Shown piece after piece: positions 47,186-58,525 of a stretch of 64,000 nucleotides of DNA. The stretch is from the NCBI GenBank assembly GCA_002189035.1, contig NEEC01000008.1:62001-126000 (forward strand). Reading direction: 5' to 3'. The translations under genes and the position numbers were made by a program. Position 1 is the first letter of the stretch, and each line of letters begins with the position of its first letter. The notes below the pieces were generated by a model. The model was not told where the DNA came from, searched no databases, and was given only the letters and a program-made list of their open reading frames with translations. The stretch is from Utricularia gibba (taxonomy: Eukaryota > Streptophyta > Magnoliopsida > Lamiales > Lentibulariaceae).

Positions 47186-47344
47186 CTTCATTTTATTTAC
47201 ACATCATCATTTCTTATTTAATTTTTACACCAAAATTCAATTAACATTTTATAATCATATTTTACACGAAAATTCAAATAAATAATATATTATATTTATT
47301 TCTTTTTATATTATATTATAATCAATTTGATCATCACAATAATA

Positions 47345-47800
47345 CATATGTGACATTGATATGTTCAGATTTTAACATTAAAATTATGTAAAAAATTTGG
47401 TGTAACATTATATTAATTTATCTTTTTTTTTAAATTAAAAATTAAAAAACGAATCAATAGTACACATGTGATACTGACATTTTCAGATTTTAACATTAAA
47501 ATTCTGAAAAAGTTTGGTGTAATATTAAATTCATTTTTATTTTTTCCAATTCAAAATTAAAAAACGAAGCAATAGTACATATGTGATATTGACATGTTCA
47601 GATTTTAACATTAAAATTCTGAAAAAGTTTGGTATAATATTAAATTCATTTGTCTTTTTACCAATTCAAAATTTAAAAACGAAGCAATAGTACATACTGA
47701 CATGTTCAAATTTTGAAATTAAAATTCTGAAAAAGTTTGGTGTAATATTAAATTCATTTGTCTTTTTACCAATTCAAAATTTAAAAACGAAGTATATAAT
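47345..47800 (+). repeat. Four tandem repeats of about 115 bp in the MULE 5' subterminal region
   Basis: Each unit contains ACATGTTCAGATTTTAACAT-like sequence, CTGAAAAAGTTTGGTGTAAT, AATTCATTT, CCAATTCAAAATT and AAAAACGAAGCAATAG. Starts fall near 47351, 47469, 47583 and 47695. They lie between the terminal repeat and the transposase start, so they could hold transposase-binding or promoter elements. Confidence 0.85.
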
Positions 47801-47854
47801 GAAATACACATCTCATATCATCATTCTTTCTTCTTTTCTTCCTCTTGCAATTTC

Positions 47855-50339
47855 AATGGCTTCCTCTCCAATTGAGATCCGGTTGTACTGGGGAGGTAAC
47901 TTGTTTTATGGAAGCAATGGTGTGTGCTACGATTCACCACCACGATTTTCTGTTTGGGTTGCTTGAGATACCTCAATATCCATGATGCTGTCGTTGATTT
48001 ATAAAGTTATGCAACTATCTTCAAGTGAATATTCTATTACCATCATTGTGAATTATGTTGCTATGGATTCAACAATGAGTTTTCAGAGGTACTGCCATCC
48101 TCTTGATCAAACGGATGATACTTTGTTTTTTATTTTTAATCAAAGTCATATGGTTTCAAGTGTTGATATGTATATTAGTGCAACTCCAAGCTTCATGAAT
48201 TTGATCATTCAACAACACAATGGTATGTAATTTTTTTTCAAATAACATTTATTATTATTAGTTTTAGATTATATTTAAGATATTTTTTTGAATTCATATG
48301 ATTAATTTGTGCTAATGATATATTTTATGTTTTATTTCTAGTTAATGTTGGAGAAGCATCAACCAGTCATAATAATCCATGCACTTCACCAACATATCAC
48401 AATTCTTCACCACCAGAATCACCTTGTGATGAAGACATATTATGGGATTCGGATCATTTATGTGAGGAAGATGATATTGAGCAAGCTGAAAATGAAATGA
48501 TGCAAGAGGTTATTCCATCTCCACTTTCTTCAAGTGATGATGATGATGAACAAATAGAAGATTGGTTTTATGAAAGCGATGTAGCAATGGAAATTCCAAC
48601 AGCAGTTGAGTTTGAGAAGACTTTAAACTTCTATGATGGGACAAGCGGTGATCCATGCAAGGGGGTTTTCTTTAAAGATAAAACTTCAATGAAGGAAGCA
48701 TTGAATTATTATTGTATCATGAAGCTGAAAAGGCCTTTTCATTTTGAGAAGAGTAATAACAAGCAGTATGAGATAAATTGTATCAATCGAAATGCAACAC
48801 CTCCATGTGAATGACGTGTTAGAGTATGGAATAGCAGTGTCACTCAGTTTTGGACTGTGACACAATATGAGGGGCCTCATATTTGCTTTTCTAGCAGTTC
48901 CAGAACTACTAGAAATGATAGCAGTTCCAGGAAATTCATTTTTATTATTTTACAAATATTGATGTTTGTTTACTAACATATTTGTTTTATCATAGATACT
49001 ATATTTGAATATGAGAATCTGCGTTCCCATGATGGCAAGCAAATGCTACACCATATATTTTGGGCTTTTGGAGCATGCGTCCATGCTTTTAGGTATTGTC
49101 GTCCAGTTATTACTATTGATGGAACACATCTATATGCAAGATATAGATATCATCTTCTAATAGCATGCACACTTGATGGTGACCGCATTATAATTCCACT
49201 TGCATTTGCTATTGTTGAGGAAGAATCTTATGAATCCTGCTATTGGTTTTTTAACCTTTTGGTTAAGCATATCGTGAAAGTACGTCGTATTTGTCTAGTA
49301 ACTGACCGTGGTGCAGGATTATTATCTGCGATTAAGGATATACCTGCTTTCAATGAGCCTATGGGAGATTACAAATTTTGTATGCAACATCTACTTGCAA
49401 ATTTCATATCCCATTTCAGGTCGAAACATTTGGTTAATTTATTTTGGAAAGATGCCTTGAGTTCAAAAAAAGAAAAGTTTCAGATAGCTATGCAGAAAAT
49501 CAGAAATAAGAATGAGACAGCATTTGAGTATCTCCATGAAATCGATCAAAAGCGATGGACACTATCATATGATGATGACATTAGGTAACTTGAAATGGTA
49601 TAATTTTATTCATATTATTACTATGTTAACCTTACATTTCTTATTTTTATAGATGTGGTGTGCATACCACAAGTATCTCTGAATCATTAAACAGTGTTTT
49701 ACGTGGGGCACGAAGATTACCTCCAAAAGCTCTTGTTGAGGCCACTTTTGAGAGATGTGTTAAGATTTTCACAAATAGTAAAGCAAAGATGGATTTACTC
49801 ATGGAAAGGGGTCAATTGCTTACTCCATATTCACTATATGTTTATAGGAAATGTGATGACAGATCAAGAAATACAATGCAGAGAAAATGAGTGCCACTGT
49901 GATGTCTCGGAGCAAAAATTCTAGAAAAAACAAACATTATTATATTGTTTGTTTGACAGATTTGACATGTACTTGTGGAAAGTGGCAGCAAAAAGCTATT
50001 CCATGTTCACATGCCATTCAGGTAAAAATTATCTTTTGATATATCATGTTATTTGTAATAGCATAACAGTTGTTAACTTTATTCTTCTCTTAGGTGTACA
50101 AGGAATTCAATAAAGATGCAAGTTCTTATATTTCAAAATATTATCAAGTGAAGACCCTTACGAAAATATACAAAAGTCAATTTAATCCACCAATTCGTGA
50201 GAGCGGATGGGGTGCATCTCCATTTGATCTTGTTCACAATCCAGCAAGAAGAGTGAATACCAGAGGTCGTGCTAGATCAACACCATTTTCAATCAGTTTA
50301 ACTCATATACATTCGAAGATAAGATCAAGAGTTGATTAA
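47855..50339 (+). pseudogene. MULE transposase gene with introns, partly decayed
   Basis: The start near 47855 (MASSPIEIRLYWGG) opens the N-terminal domain, broken by TGA at 47964-47966. After an intron (about 48232-48340) an acidic stretch (48341-48620) precedes the MuDR-type N-terminal DNA-binding region, broken by TGA at 48812-48814. The catalytic part at 49043-49588 shows ITIDGTHLYARY and CLVTDRGAGL, the first two acidic residues. After a short intron, SISESLNSVLRGARRLP (49660-49890) carries the third. A frame change near 49890 leads to a SWIM zinc finger (CTCGKWQQKAIPCSH, about 49968-50021). A final exon (50094-50339) is the basic tail. The catalytic acidic residues are all present, so the copy decayed fairly recently. 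The first TGA could be an arginine CGA-to-TGA change. Confidence 0.88.
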
Positions 50340-50612
50340 TTTCAATTTTAGATATTTTCGAGAATGTGTTTTCGAGACTTTGGGATTTTAATTTGAATAA
50401 TATTGCTTATGCATTTATTAAATATTTTATTGCATAATTTTTGTATATATTTAATTTTTATGTTTTAATTTATTAATTAATATAAATATTGTAATATATT
50501 ATATTTAAATTTTAAAATATGATTAAATGTATATTTTTTTAGAAAAGTATATATTTATATGATTTTTTGTACACAAATAAATAATAAATAATGATGTGGA
50601 AATGAAATTAAC

Positions 50613-50677
50613 CACTAAATGACAAAGTTGGCTACATCTTGGAATTCTTTCTCCCATTGTTGGTGTGATAAGGAATT
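50613..50677 (-). repeat. MULE right terminal inverted repeat
   Basis: Inverted partner of 47122-47185, ending GTGATAAGGAATT directly before the 9-bp duplication CTCTCGGCA. Confidence 0.85.
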
Positions 50678-51109
50678 CTCTCGGCAGTGGGCTTTGGGTC
50701 CATAGTTGAACAGATCTCAGCCAATTTAATTTCTCATCACTTGAACCTGGAGAAGGAGCCCTTTTTGAAGAGACCAACTCCTCCAAAGCTGGTCCTTCAC
50801 TGGATGTGCGTTCACAACTGTCGGATTGCCCCAGAAAGTTGTATGCACTTGAACCAAACAACTGCCGCTTGCACATTTCAATAGCTGAGTGCGCGTATAA
50901 AATCAAGCATCAGAAAAAAGTAATCATCCGAGCGCAATCCCCCAAATCTGCAAGGATTTCCCCAACCGCACAGAGAAACCCAAATCCTTGAAGTTGGCTT
51001 ACGTACCTCGAGTAAGAATCTGATAAGAAAGAGGGAGTTGGCGCTGGAAAACCTGGATCTTTCTACGCTCTTCTTCCAGAGAGTGGAGGTAACTCTGCAT
51101 ACTCACCAT

Positions 51110-52536
51110 CGACTCCTCGCCCCGATGGTCAATTCGCAGACGAAAGAGAAAAAATCAAGATTCCTGAAGGGATGGGGGAAGGGAAAGTTTCGAGGGCGTG
51201 GCGTGGCGTACAGACGAATCTGGAACGTTGGGTGGGTCGGTGGCTTGAATATTCAAGGGATGCGATTCTTTGCTGACGCGGCACGGAGACCAGATAAGAG
51301 CGACCACGGGAGCGCCAATCTTTTTTGTCGGTGTAATAAGATGGAAGTACCATCGCCAGAATCTCAACATTTAAATCTTCTCCCAAAAATATATTGGTCA
51401 AATAATGGTATAATTAGTCAAAGAGCCCTGTACAAAATTTTCTTTATGGAATACCCCTAGTTGGTAAATATTGATCAAATAACCTTATTTTATGTATTTA
51501 TTTATTAAATAGCCTAACTTTGTTATAGTATACATTATCATATTTCTCCTATAATAAAAATATTTAATTTTTATGTATAATATAATATTAATACAAATTG
51601 ATAAAATATTATTAAAATTGAAAATTTTATTAATTCAATTAATTACTAATTAAAAAATTGTATAGAATTTACTAACATATTATAATTTATTATTGATTTA
51701 GAATTCAATTAAAAATATTATTAATTAAACAATCGTATATAAATTATTAATTATTTATCTTCAAAAATTTTCACTAATAAAGCTAAAAAATTCATCTATA
51801 TATATATTTTTTACTTAATATAAATAGGAAAAATATTCAAACTATACTTTAACAATACTAATAATTTGAATGCAAATACATATTAATAAAGCATTGGAAA
51901 AAATAGTATAATTTATTTGAAAAATCTCTATTTTTGAAAAATATTACTGAATAGACTTATTATTCTAGATATCAATTTATGATGATGAGCTGACTTCAGC
52001 CTGATACAAATGTCTTGTAATGATGATCCTACTCCATAAGTGGTGTATAGAGGAATAAATATCTAACATTTGAATCGAATGTGTTCATCATATTCCACAA
52101 TCAAGGGAGGGAATTTCGATATATATGAGGAATGCCATGTGCTTTGGGATACTCAAGTATCCCTCATTTGTTGGTTTGATGTTCATTGTCTTGAGTTTGG
52201 AGATTGACCTGATGTTTTGTAGTGTGATAAATCAACTACGCAGTTCATTTGTCCATGTGTTCTAGTCGTTGTATCTTGTCCAAAATGACGATGTTCACCT
52301 AATCTGGTTGGATTTAATACCAACAAGATGGAAACATCATTCCACTCTGATTCATCTCATATGGGGTTAAAGTTGTTTGAGTACATAGCAACAAATGACT
52401 TCATTGAGTACAATCTATCGATAACCTTATGTGGAGGTATAATGAAGGAATGAGATGCCTATATGATAAAGAAAATTAGATGTTGAAGTAGATACGCTCT
52501 TATGACATGAAAATAGAGATGAGCCTATTATTCATG
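51110..52536. other. HHO-like promoter region, then AT-rich intergenic DNA
   Basis: The first 250-300 bp upstream of the HHO start codon are GC-richer and probably promoter. From about 51400 the sequence is very AT-rich. No gene or transposon end recognised. Confidence 0.45.
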
Positions 52537-52544
52537 ATTGCATG

Positions 52545-52725
52545 TAGAGGTGGGTTCGGTTCGAACCGTCGTTCCGGTTTCAGTTTGATTCCAGGAGATC
52601 AATGTCCGTACGGTTCCGGTTCGGTTCAAGGTTTGGGATACGGTTCCGAATTAAAACTGGAACCGTTGCCCACGATGAACCGCGGTTTTGGAACTGGCGG
52701 TTCGTTGGAATTGAACCCACCTCTA
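52545..52725. mobile_element. 181-bp hAT-type MITE
   Basis: Terminal inverted repeat TAGAGGTGGGTTC at the left and GAACCCACCTCTA at the right, flanked by a perfect 8-bp target duplication ATTGCATG (52537-52544 and 52726-52733). The interior is built of GGTTCGGTT / AACCG repeats. It has no coding capacity, so it must have been moved by a hAT transposase encoded elsewhere. ORFs crossing it are fortuitous. Confidence 0.93.
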
Positions 52726-52733
52726 ATTGCATG

Positions 52734-54492
52734 GAACTCGATAAATTACCAGAAACTATAGTTGCATGTTCTATTAGAAATATTGATGATGTGGATAAAT
52801 CTATGTGTAAGACCAATCTCAAATACAAAGGTTGTCATCATGACTTGACTATACTCTACAACTTATATGCTAGAAGATTATTAGAGCCTAACTGAAAGAG
52901 CTCTTCACCATTTTCTACAAACTTAATTTGTTGACGAACCATCTGATGAGTAACGATGGCCCTGTCTATAAAGTACTAAATTGCTTTGTTGAATGTTAAT
53001 TGCAGTTTTTAGAAGATCAATGTATTATGAACATACAAACCACATATCATTTACAAAGAAGATTAATGTAGGACTAGCAAGTTCAGATCAATCCACAGAG
53101 AGCAATCAATTTTAATTGTTCATTCTATGCATAAGCAAAATTAAGCAGAGGGATTTGTTAGATAGTGGGTTACTATTCTAGCTACAATTAATAAAAGGCT
53201 TATGCTAGCTCCTAACCTAAAAGCAGAAAAGTTAGTACATAAATCGGCATTTCAAGCAATAAACAATATTCATTACACTTAATTCGAAATTAAACTATGC
53301 TTGACTGAATTAAAATTCATCTACATATTTCTAGGTTCTAAGTGTGCATGCAACATTAACTAAAACAAGAATCACAACACTTTCTTTCGAGCAGAAGGTT
53401 TAATTACCAAGCTGTTAAAAGTGTAAAATGCTAATGTCATGCAAATGTAAAGAATTGAAAGTGCAGAAAATATAAATATGCGGAAAAATTAATTGTTAAG
53501 CATGTTATTCACATTCTTTTTGAACAGCTAGTTGCAAGACTTCTTCTCCTTCCATCTGCACCTCGAACTTGCTCCACAAAAATTTCTATACACTGAAGTT
53601 TTGTTCAAATGTCATGTTGGAACTCCTCTTCATCTCTCGTCAGAAAATGCAGTTCTTTTGCTATCGCCATTCTACTCCAAAAGTCTTAGGAAATTCTCCT
53701 TCTCTTCTATTGACATTATAATTGCACTTTTGGATGTTAGAGATTAGTTTCAATGTCCTTGAACTTTTCTTCTTTTGCCTTCTTCCTCTAAAAGTCATTG
53801 AAGATTCTTCTTTAAGGAGAGCTCCCCTATTAGTTCCATCCAGAATTGCCTTCTTCCTCTAAAAGTCATTGAAGATGTTAGAGGTTCCATCCAGAATTGC
53901 TCTCTTTTCATTCTGATTTTTTTTTCTTTTATACATGTAGTTAGATCATACTAGTTTGCCCCTCATCATAGCAGTCAAAGTTGTTAGTATCTTACTTTGT
54001 AACTATACAAGATCTATTTAGATGACGTAGTCCAACCCAAATGGGCTGGACCCATATTGACTCCGAGGAATAGTAGGCTCACGTTAGCATCGGATAAAAG
54101 AGAAATTGAGAGTATTCAAGTTTAATTCATACAAAATTGGAGTCAATAAGCTTTGTGCTATTCCCTCTTCGAATTGAAACATTTATACTGATAAAAGAAA
54201 AAATTTTACAATCGTTGCAAGAACTGAAATCTTCGTATCAAACAACTTTATAATCCTTAATCCTTACAAAATATAAATTAAGCACAAAATGTAAGGTGGA
54301 ATTCGGGGTCGATCACATGGAATGGGTGCTTGAAAAGTGTTTTAGTAGATGTAGAATTCAGAATAAACATTGTTCTTAGTCTAACGTCAAATTAGCAGTA
54401 ACAAACAAATTTGTTAATTAAGGTCATTTTGCAGAGCAGAAAATAACAAGTGTTGATTCTAAGTACATATTAATATTAAGATGCCACAAGGA
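52734..54492. other. AT-rich intergenic DNA with a small local duplication
   Basis: No gene recognised. GCCTTCTTCCTCTAAAAGTC...GAAGAT occurs twice, at 53777-53805 and 53848-53876. The adjacent TTCCATCCAGAATTGC is also repeated (about 53834 and 53885), an imperfect local duplication of about 50-70 bp. Confidence 0.5.
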
Positions 54493-54500
54493 TGTGCAGG

Positions 54501-55052
54501 TAGAGATAAAAGTTGGGCCGGGCCGACCCTATTTCAGAGGGCCTCGTCAAGTTTTGGGCTAGGGCCGGGCTAAAGCCCGATTACACAAAATATGATTAGC
54601 ATGGCCCTAGCCCGATTATTCATTGGGCCGGGCTGGCCCTCACTAGCCCATGGGCCTATCATGTAATAAATAAAAAATTATAAAAAATATTAAACATTAA
54701 TATATATATTTTTAATATTATTTAAATAATTTATAGAAAAAAATTTAAAATTATTATATAAATTATTAATTCATATTATCTATTCTAAAAATAAAATAAT
54801 GCATATAAAATGAATTTTAATTATAAAAACATTAAAATTAATTATAATTATCATATATAAAAATCATATTTTTAAATTAGTCCTAGGCCCGTCGGGCTTT
54901 AAGGCCTGAAGCCCAATCGGCCCTAAGGGCTTAGGACTTCGGGCCAAAAAGCCCGGGAATCTTTCAAGTCATTAATATACAGGCCCAAGCCCAATGTTTT
55001 TGAGGGTCGGGCGGGGCCGGCCCACGGGCTTGGGGTTTAACTTTCATCCTTA
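54501..55052. mobile_element. 552-bp non-autonomous hAT element
   Basis: Ends TAGAGATAAAAGTT and AACTTTCATCCTTA are imperfect inverted repeats. They are flanked by a perfect 8-bp duplication TGTGCAGG (54493-54500 and 55053-55060). Both subterminal regions are GC-rich with many GGGCC / GGCCC repeats around an AT-rich core, a common layout of plant hAT derivatives. No coding capacity. Confidence 0.88.
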
Positions 55053-55544
55053 TGTGCAGGTCATGTGGTACTAAGGTTCCTAATTTAATTTATAAGATTT
55101 CTATACTCACAACTTTAAACAACTTAAGTCTATCAAGATCATTCATCAGGTTTTCGATTAATATAGTTTCCAATATCTTCACCAACGTTGCAATTAGGTC
55201 TAGCTGCACGCAAAGTGTATAGAACTAAGTCTAGTTGGTTCTATTGGTTCTACCTTGAACTAATACCTACTATCCTCGCTTTGATTTGTTGCTTTACCTC
55301 TAAATCAAGCATTTGAGTTACGAAGCTACTTGTTTCCCATTTAGGTCTATCCAAGGAATAATAGAAACAATGACCAATTATATTATAAACCCAAACCTCA
55401 CATCATCATTCTACACCTCAAGGTATTCATAAGATTTAGCTACTCATGTATGGAAAATAAAACAAGATTTCGTAGTTATAAATTAAAGAGTTTATCCCAA
55501 ACATTGTCAAACAAGTAGTAAATGGAAGTAAAGTGTTTAGCAAA

Positions 55545-56130
55545 CTAAGCAAATAAAGTGTTCCGTTTCCGTTTGCTACTGTTCACAGTGTGAAACATGG
55601 CACTTAATTGGGTTTCTGTGCTTGCTCTTTACATGTGAGGTTTTTCTGGAAAATCATCTTCTTCTTCCTTCTTTCGTGTTATTTCTCCCCTTCTGGGGCC
55701 TGGTTGTGTTCTCTTTCTTCTTCTCTCTCCAAAAATATCTTCACTTCTTTTTTTTTTCATTTTTCAAAGTTAGTACACTGATCTTGACATCCGTACTGTT
55801 CTTGGTTTGAACCTGCAGACTACAGGCAGTAGAATAGTGCATTATGTCTCCTCTTTTAATATTGCCCATTCTTCTAAATCTATACATGCACGAGATTCAT
55901 ATCTTCTTCCTAATTTTAGAACTTTACTACTAGACTACAAAAAAGGTTAATAACGTGGAATAGGCTAAATCAAAGAACTCAGCCCATTAATACATAAAAT
56001 CATATTATGTCTTAAATTTGGTAAAATACTAAAAACTATAAAATAAAAACTTAAAACATGATTCAAAAGCATAATTTTTTTATTCGAAAAATAGGAAAAT
56101 TTGTGTGTTATTATACTATACTATAACGAT
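55545..56130 (+). repeat. Diverged dispersed repeat, copy B
   Basis: Shares the ordered motif series of 955-1500 (see that entry). The right end GTGTTATTATACTATAC...CTTGTCCTCAAGTCTAAAC resembles the TGTTATCA...TTGTCCTCAAG motif seen in non-coding parts of plant gypsy-type elements. Boundaries are approximate. Confidence 0.35.
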
Positions 56131-56310
56131 ACTAGACTTGTCCTCAAGTCTAAACTAAGACTAATAGAGTCCTATTTTCGAAATTATTTATGATAGATAT
56201 GAATGACCATGTTTAGATTTCAGATGCATGAACCATAAGTGTGATTGTGTGCAAAATAGGAAACACTCCAACATGCATGAATTCTTGGAGGGTGATATTT
56301 CAAAGATTAA

Positions 56311-56564
56311 TGCCTTGTTTGATATAAGGATATAAGGTTGGTTTATGATAAATTTAATAAAATTGTATTGTTTGATATGTGGGTATAATTATACCTTATA
56401 TATAGGTATAATGATTATTATACCCATATAATACCCTCATATATGGGTATATGTATACCCAGGGAGGAGGGGTATGGGTATTTTTATACCCACATATTTG
56501 GGTTTAGCTAAACCCAAATAATGTAAATCCACTAATACCTAAAACACATCAACTAAACAAGGCC
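56311..56564. mobile_element. 254-bp Tourist-like MITE
   Basis: Inverted ends TGCCTTGTTT and AAACAAGGCC with TAA target duplications (56308-56310 and 56565-56567), as expected for the PIF/Harbinger superfamily. The core is rich in palindromic GGGTATA / TATACCC runs, so a transcript would fold strongly. Non-coding. Confidence 0.8.
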
Positions 56565-56836
56565 TAAGGGTATAGTATGTGTGACTTTTTCATAACTTCT
56601 ACTTAATTCGTAAATAGAAGTTATTAGAAAAGTAAATGACAAATAAGTAGTAGTGGTCTACGATGTTTATTGTTTAAGTAAAAGTTATTTTTAAATAGTT
56701 GGAAGTAGATTAAATAAGTATGAGTAGATTATAAATTACGTTTATATCTTTATTTTACATATCAAATACCATATGTTTAATTATGTTAAAGATAATGCAT
56801 TGAAATGAGAAACATAACTTGCAAGAATTCATTACA

Positions 56837-58070
56837 TTACATTCTTCTTCTATTATAAGCTGTCCATAGCTCATCCGCAATAGATTCTTGTAGAATATCC
56901 ATGGGTTGGTCCATACTCTCATCCTTATTTTCTTCTTCAAGGTCAACATCCTCTTCTTCACCATGCTCTTTGTGTTTTAAGTTTGACAATTGAGAGCCAT
57001 CATCATCCGCATTAACATGACGCAACTAATTATAAATGACCATTGTGGCTCCAACAATTCTTACTTGATGCTTAAATTTCATATTTGTTGGAACATCATT
57101 CACCATATAAAATCTTTTCTTCCAGACACCGAAACACCTTTCAATAACACATTGAAGACTAGAATGTCGATGGTTAAAGCATTCACGCTTATTCATGTAA
57201 CCTCCTTGAGTACATCGATGAAAGTTTGGTAGATGATACCTCTCACGTCGATATGGTGCCATAAAACCTATTGTATTCACAAAGCCTGCATCGACAACAT
57301 AATACATACCTTTAGGGATGGTTGGGAAGTTGAGGTTTGGCTTGCTTAGATAGTTTCTCAGAATTTTACTATCATGACTTATGCCTTCATAACCAGCCAT
57401 AATATACGTGAATCGCATATCAAAGTCACAAACAGCCAAAACATTTTGAGTGGGATATCCTTTATGTCCAGTGAAACATGCCTTCTCATTTTCGGGAACA
57501 CAAGCTTTAATATGGGTACCATTTATAGCTCCGATGCAGTTCCTAAAACATGAATATTTAGAGTTATTCATGAAAAAGGGATGAACCTGTGTGTTGTCGT
57601 GCTTTGGGGTAATCCAATACTTCACCATCCTATCGCATGCCTTAAGCACATTATGAAATAAAGTATGAATGGTATCTCTTCCCCGACCAAAGAATTCTTG
57701 TAAACTAGAATAATCTTCTGTTTTGTCCACCCTACAAAAGAAAATAGCGACTTCCTCCTTGATAGGGATGTATTTGCGCTTTTGTAAACCATACTCATTT
57801 ACAAGCAACTCATAAAATCTTAGGAAGATGGTGCTATGCATATGCAACTCAAAGTATGCTCGAATGTCCATTGAGCATCGATAGTAGCAAATCCCATCCG
57901 CTCTTGGCTCGATTGTAAATTGGTTGCTTAAACAAATATTGTTCATGATAATCTTGAAGAAGTTTCATCTAACGCATTTGTGTTGCAATGAATTTAGCCC
58001 TTTGACGTCTTGCCGCTCCCTCTTCATCGTCTGAAAAATCATCATATGTAGGATTGGAGGAAGATGCCAT
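56837..58070 (-). pseudogene. PIF/Harbinger transposase (DDE_Tnp_4), broken
   Basis: Probable start at 58070 (MASSSNPTYDDFSDDEEG). A TAG follows after about 33 codons, and a one-base frame change near 57865 precedes the long open part 57946-57026. That part holds the HTH-like region and the catalytic blocks GAINGTHIKA, YYVVDAGF and IERCFGVWKKRF. The first block normally reads GAIDGTHI, so the first catalytic aspartate is replaced by asparagine. A TAG at 57026-57028 separates the acidic C-terminal tail (HVNADDDGSQLSN to YNRRRM, ending 56837). Four independent defects make it inactive. Confidence 0.9.
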
Positions 58071-58133
58071 ATCAACGAGATTTAGGTTTGGGTAGAATTT
58101 TGAACCTCAAGCTTAGTATTTATAAAATCAGAT

Positions 58134-58400
58134 GTGTTTTCTCGAATCTCGAGGTTCAATCTGACAAATCCTAAGTTAAAAAAACCAGCTGTCAATGTTT
58201 GTGTTTTCTCGAATCTCGAGGTTCAATTTGACAAATCCCAAGGTAAAAAAACAATCTCTCAATATTTATGTTTTCTCAAATCTCGAGGTTCAATATGAGA
58301 AATCCTAAGGTAAAAAAACCAGCTCTCAATATTTGTGTTTTCTCGTATCTCGAGGATCAATATGACAAATCCTGAGGTAAAAAACCTACTCTCAATGTTC
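58134..58400 (-). repeat. Four tandem repeats of about 67 bp inside the Harbinger element
   Basis: Units contain TGTTTTCTCGAATCTCGAGG, then TCAATxTGACAAATCC, AGGTAAAAAA and CTCTCAAT. They start near 58134, 58201, 58267 and 58335. Each has the palindrome TCGAATCTCGAG or a variant. They lie just upstream of the transposase start, so they may be promoter or transposase-binding sites. Confidence 0.85.
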
Positions 58401-58525
58401 GTACCCTATTTTTCAAAATGCATGAAAATCAATTCAAAAAAAACCACACAAAAATAAAATATTACAACTCAATATCCTAATGAAAACTAAGAAAGACAAT
58501 GTTCAATTCAAAATACATTACATAT

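Larger units (their letters stand above)
47111..50677 (+). mobile_element. MULE DNA transposon inserted in the HHO-like gene
   Basis: Flanked by a perfect 9-bp target duplication CTCTCGGCA (47102-47110 and 50678-50686), the hallmark size for Mutator-like elements. Imperfect terminal inverted repeats of about 65 bp lie at 47122-47185 and 50613-50677 (AATTCCTTATCACACCA at the ends). On the left 11 extra bases (TTGGGCGGGCA) sit between the duplication and the repeat. These are either terminal bases lost from the other end or filler. The interior carries a transposase gene on the plus strand and a set of subterminal tandem repeats. Confidence 0.9.
40877..51109 (-). pseudogene. GARP transcription factor of the HHO/NIGT1 (HRS1-like) family, split by two transposons
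   Basis: Exon 1 is 51109-51007 (SLEEERRKIQVFQRQLPL). Exon 2 is 50884-50678 continuing at 47101-47088 (ALEEL, WLRSVQLW). Exon 3 is 47005-46873 ([20 protein letters not shown]). Exon 4 is 46794-46718 ([20 protein letters not shown]). The last exon starts about 46646 (YRLH), runs to 46616, continues at 40965 and stops at 40877. The N-terminal HHO motif and the GARP Myb-like domain identify nitrate/phosphate-responsive repressors. Exon 2 holds a MULE flanked by a 9-bp duplication. The last exon holds a copia element flanked by a 5-bp duplication. In both places the host frame resumes exactly when the element and one duplication copy are discounted. The junctions of exons 1-4 are in phase. The last acceptor is atypical: CACAAG/TAC gives no canonical site that keeps the usual lysine. 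As it stands no normal protein can be made. Confidence 0.88.

Noticed and set aside
51038-51460. Plus-strand ORF of 140 codons
   Set aside because: Antisense to HHO-like exon 1 and its promoter; the minus strand carries the recognisable protein.
52507-52895. Plus-strand ORFs of 84 and 97 codons
   Set aside because: They are translations of the GGTTCGGTT repeats of a hAT MITE.
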